DNA of 64,000 bases, taken from positions 2,046,001 through 2,110,000 of the forward strand of contig CBDEUR010000003.1 of NCBI GenBank assembly GCA_965243345.1, read 5' to 3'. Positions 62,186-64,000 of this stretch are shown in pieces. The notes beneath the pieces are model-generated. The model was not told the origin of the DNA and did no database searches. It saw nothing but the letters and a program-made list of their open reading frames with translations. A program made the position numbers and the translations under genes. The DNA is from Bin52 sp965243345. GTDB taxonomy: Bacteria > Pseudomonadota > Alphaproteobacteria > Thalassobaculales > Thalassobaculaceae. The stretch's first letter is position 1. Each line of letters opens with the position of its first letter.

Positions 62186-63307
62186 TCAGCCGGCGGCCCG
62201 TTCGAACGCCTCGATCGTCTCCCGGTCCACCCCGGCGTCGCGTGCCGTCGCTGCCAGGTCGGCACCGACCTCCGGTGGCAGCGGGAGACCATCGCGACTG
62301 CGCCGTTCCAGCGTGCGACGCTCCGGTTCTCCCGGAATCAGGACCTCGCCTCCCGGCTCGGCCGGACGGGATGACTTCAGGAACGCGACGTAGGAGCGGA
62401 CCTCGGCCAGGAACGGATCGGTACCGACCAGGGCTTCGGGCGAGAGATAGAGCGAGAACATCCCGTTGCACGAGCGGCGCCGCGGCTCGTCCAGGGCGCC
62501 GGCGCACCCCGACCCGGTCAGCGCTCCCGCCATGACCTCCATCAGGAAATTCAGTCCCGATCCCTTGTGCTCGCCGAAGGCGCGCAGGGCGCCCGGGCCG
62601 CGCGACGGGTCGGGATAGTCCCCCTCGGCCACCGGCCCGTAGAGGTGGCCCGGATCGCCGGAAACCTCGCCGGCGCCGGAAACCATCGCGTCCCCGGGCA
62701 GCGGCATGCCGCCCTTCAGCGCGACAAGCGCCTTGCCCTCGGCCACCACCGAAGTGGCCATGTCGAGAATGATCGGCTCCCCGTCCCCTGTCCCGGGAAC
62801 CCCGGCGCAGAACGGCGAGGTGCTCATCCGCCGGTCGATGCCGCCGAACGGAGCGACCAACAGGCTGCCTCGGACATTGACCATGTGGATCGATACCAGG
62901 CCGGCTGCCGCCGCCCGCTCCGCCCAGTCGCCGATCCGCCCGAGGTGGCCGGAGTTCCTGAGCGCCGTCACCGCCACGCCGTGGTGCGACGCGGCCTCGA
63001 TTCCGATGTCGACCGCCTGCTCGCCCACCGACTGGCCGAACCCGTAGCGCCCGTCAATCAGCTGGACGACCCCGTTTCCGCCGGTGACCTCGACGGTGAC
63101 GTCCGGGACCAGCAGCCCGTCCCGGAGCATCCGGGCATAGCGCGGAACCCGCACCACGCCGTGGCTGTCGTGGCCGCGCAGGTTGGCGCCGACCAGCCTC
63201 GAGGCAATCCGGCCGGCCTCCGCGGCCGAACAGCCAAGCGCGGCAAAGGTCCCGGCGACCAGGGCCGCGAGGGGGCCCTGTCCGACCAGGATGGCGGGGT
63301 CACTCAT
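62186..63307 (-). CDS. Ldh family (malate/L-lactate dehydrogenase type 2) oxidoreductase
   Basis: A 373-residue NAD(P)-dependent 2-hydroxyacid dehydrogenase of the YlbC/YiaK/MdH group. LRGHDSHGVVRVPRYARML carries the catalytic His. ALRNSGHLGRIGDWAERAAAAGLVSIHMVN and the ILDMATSVVAEGKALVA and GEHKGSGLNFLMEVMAGALTG blocks are canonical. The substrate might be ureidoglycolate, malate, sulfolactate or 2,3-diketogulonate. It is 16 bases downstream of the aldolase gene, so the pair may share a 2-hydroxy/2-keto acid pathway. Confidence 0.92.
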   Translation of the reverse strand: MSDPAILVGQGPLAALVAGTFAALGCSAAEAGRIASRLVGANLRGHDSHGVVRVPRYARMLRDGLLVPDVTVEVTGGNGVVQLIDGRYGFGQSVGEQAVDIGIEAASHHGVAVTALRNSGHLGRIGDWAERAAAAGLVSIHMVNVRGSLLVAPFGGIDRRMSTSPFCAGVPGTGDGEPIILDMATSVVAEGKALVALKGGMPLPGDAMVSGAGEVSGDPGHLYGPVAEGDYPDPSRGPGALRAFGEHKGSGLNFLMEVMAGALTGSGCAGALDEPRRRSCNGMFSLYLSPEALVGTDPFLAEVRSYVAFLKSSRPAEPGGEVLIPGEPERRTLERRSRDGLPLPPEVGADLAATARDAGVDRETIEAFERAAG

Positions 63308-63323
63308 GGATGCGCGGCTCCGG

Positions 63324-64000
63324 TCAGGCGCGCACCTCGGCAACCTGCGCGGTGACCGCCGCGGTGAGCAGGCGCACATCGTTGGAAAGGGTCGCGAAAT
63401 CAAATCCGGCCGCGAACATCTGCCTGATGTAGTCGGGCGTCATGCAGTGCAGTCCCGCCTTGATGCCGGCGGCCTGGGCAACCTCGCGGACGTGCTGGAT
63501 CGCGTCGTAGACCTTGCCCGGCTTGCGGTCGAGCCCGGGCGCCTCGCCCATGGTGATGGACAGGTCGCTGGGCCCCACGTAGATCCCGGTCAGGCCGGGA
63601 GTGGCACAGATCTCGGCAACGTTGTTGACCGCCTGTTCGGTCTCCACCATCGCCATGGAAACGATCTGGGTATTGGCCTGGTTGTGGTAGTCGGCGTTGA
63701 TCGCGCCGGCGCGGACCGGTCCCGAGCTGCGGTAGCCGTCCGGCGCATAGCGGGTCGCGCCCACGAAGGCCTCGGCGTCGGCGCGGGTGTTGACCATCGG
63801 ACAGATGATCCCCATGGCGCCGGCGTCGAGCAGTTTCTGGATGATGCCCGGCTCGAGCCAGGGTACCCGGCACAGGATGGTGGCGCCGCTCGCCGCCATG
63901 GCCTGCATCATCGGCACCGCCGTGGTGTAGTCGACCAGACCATGCTGCAGGTCGATGGTAATCGAGTCGAAGTCCTGCATGGACATCAGTTCGGCTGAGA
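63324..64000 (-). CDS. HpcH/HpaI family aldolase, 5' end outside the window
   Basis: At least 225 residues of a class II pyruvate-dependent aldolase. The metal ligands are in MVETEQAVNN (Glu) and YVGPSDLSITMG (Asp). The frame continues through the window edge without a stop: upstream of ATG 63986 it reads SAEL then MSMQDFDSITIDLQHG, matching the family's usual SAEI-M-AAQGFD block, so the true start lies to the right. Substrate could be a 2-keto-3-deoxy sugar acid or 4-hydroxy-2-oxo acid. Operon with the Ldh-family gene. Confidence 0.9.
   Translation of the reverse strand, partial: SAELMSMQDFDSITIDLQHGLVDYTTAVPMMQAMAASGATILCRVPWLEPGIIQKLLDAGAMGIICPMVNTRADAEAFVGATRYAPDGYRSSGPVRAGAINADYHNQANTQIVSMAMVETEQAVNNVAEICATPGLTGIYVGPSDLSITMGEAPGLDRKPGKVYDAIQHVREVAQAAGIKAGLHCMTPDYIRQMFAAGFDFATLSNDVRLLTAAVTAQVAEVRA

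Overview
This 64 kb window is high-GC DNA from a proteobacterium, most likely an alphaproteobacterium of Rhodospirillales-like affinity. The inference rests on the PhaR/phaBA polyhydroxybutyrate genes, Bpt leucyltransferase, a 17-kDa-antigen glycine-zipper lipoprotein, high GC, and two HAAT (Liv-type) transporter cores. No rRNA, tRNA or CRISPR array was recognised. Coding is dense from about 9 kb onward. The first 9 kb is looser, with several gaps of 0.5-1.1 kb that hold no convincing gene.

Left part (0-20 kb). A GH3-family acyl-amido synthetase is followed by a penicillin-acylase lipoprotein, an isochorismatase-type cysteine hydrolase and an AAA/DUF4143 ATPase. Next come a divergent SDR / PQQ-type sugar dehydrogenase pair, pdxH, a glycine-zipper lipoprotein, an NTF2-like protein and argG. 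The conserved ybbA-ybbP/tesA divergent block follows, with thpR, a DUF1194 secreted protein and a class V aminotransferase.

Fatty-acid / PHA block (20.6-32.7 kb). An Old Yellow Enzyme-type flavoenzyme precedes a thiolase/DUF35 pair, a MaoC hydratase, an MFE-2-like SDR and an acyl-CoA dehydrogenase, which together look like an (R)-specific beta-oxidation route. It abuts phaB-phaA, an FMN alpha-hydroxyacid oxidase, a class III-like PHA synthase (PhaC with a very small PhaE-like partner) and the repressor PhaR. TGC-N3-GCA palindromes lie in both PHA promoter regions.

Central part (32.7-48.5 kb). Amidase with a translationally coupled tiny protein, an M23 peptidase with a four-copy 25-residue repeat, and a korC-korA-korB operon. 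KorC is a GltD-like flavoprotein ending in a 2x[4Fe-4S] domain, so the operon probably encodes a 2-oxoacid:NAD(P) oxidoreductase. A small defence/TA patch follows: an intact AbiEi/AbiEii pair behind an AT-rich promoter with inverted repeats, a TumE-type toxin broken by a stop codon beside its intact antitoxin gene, and further on a Phd/VapC-type pair with a perfect operator-like inverted repeat. Between them are a flavin reductase, bpt and a TauD-type dioxygenase.

Right part (48-64 kb). One solute-binding protein heads an unusual run of two complete livHMGF cores (eight ABC genes). Then come a class I photolyase, a complete IS1634-type insertion sequence flanked by the palindrome GGTTAACC, a MOT1-like molybdate/sulfate transporter, an Ldh-family dehydrogenase and an HpcH/HpaI aldolase that runs off the right edge.
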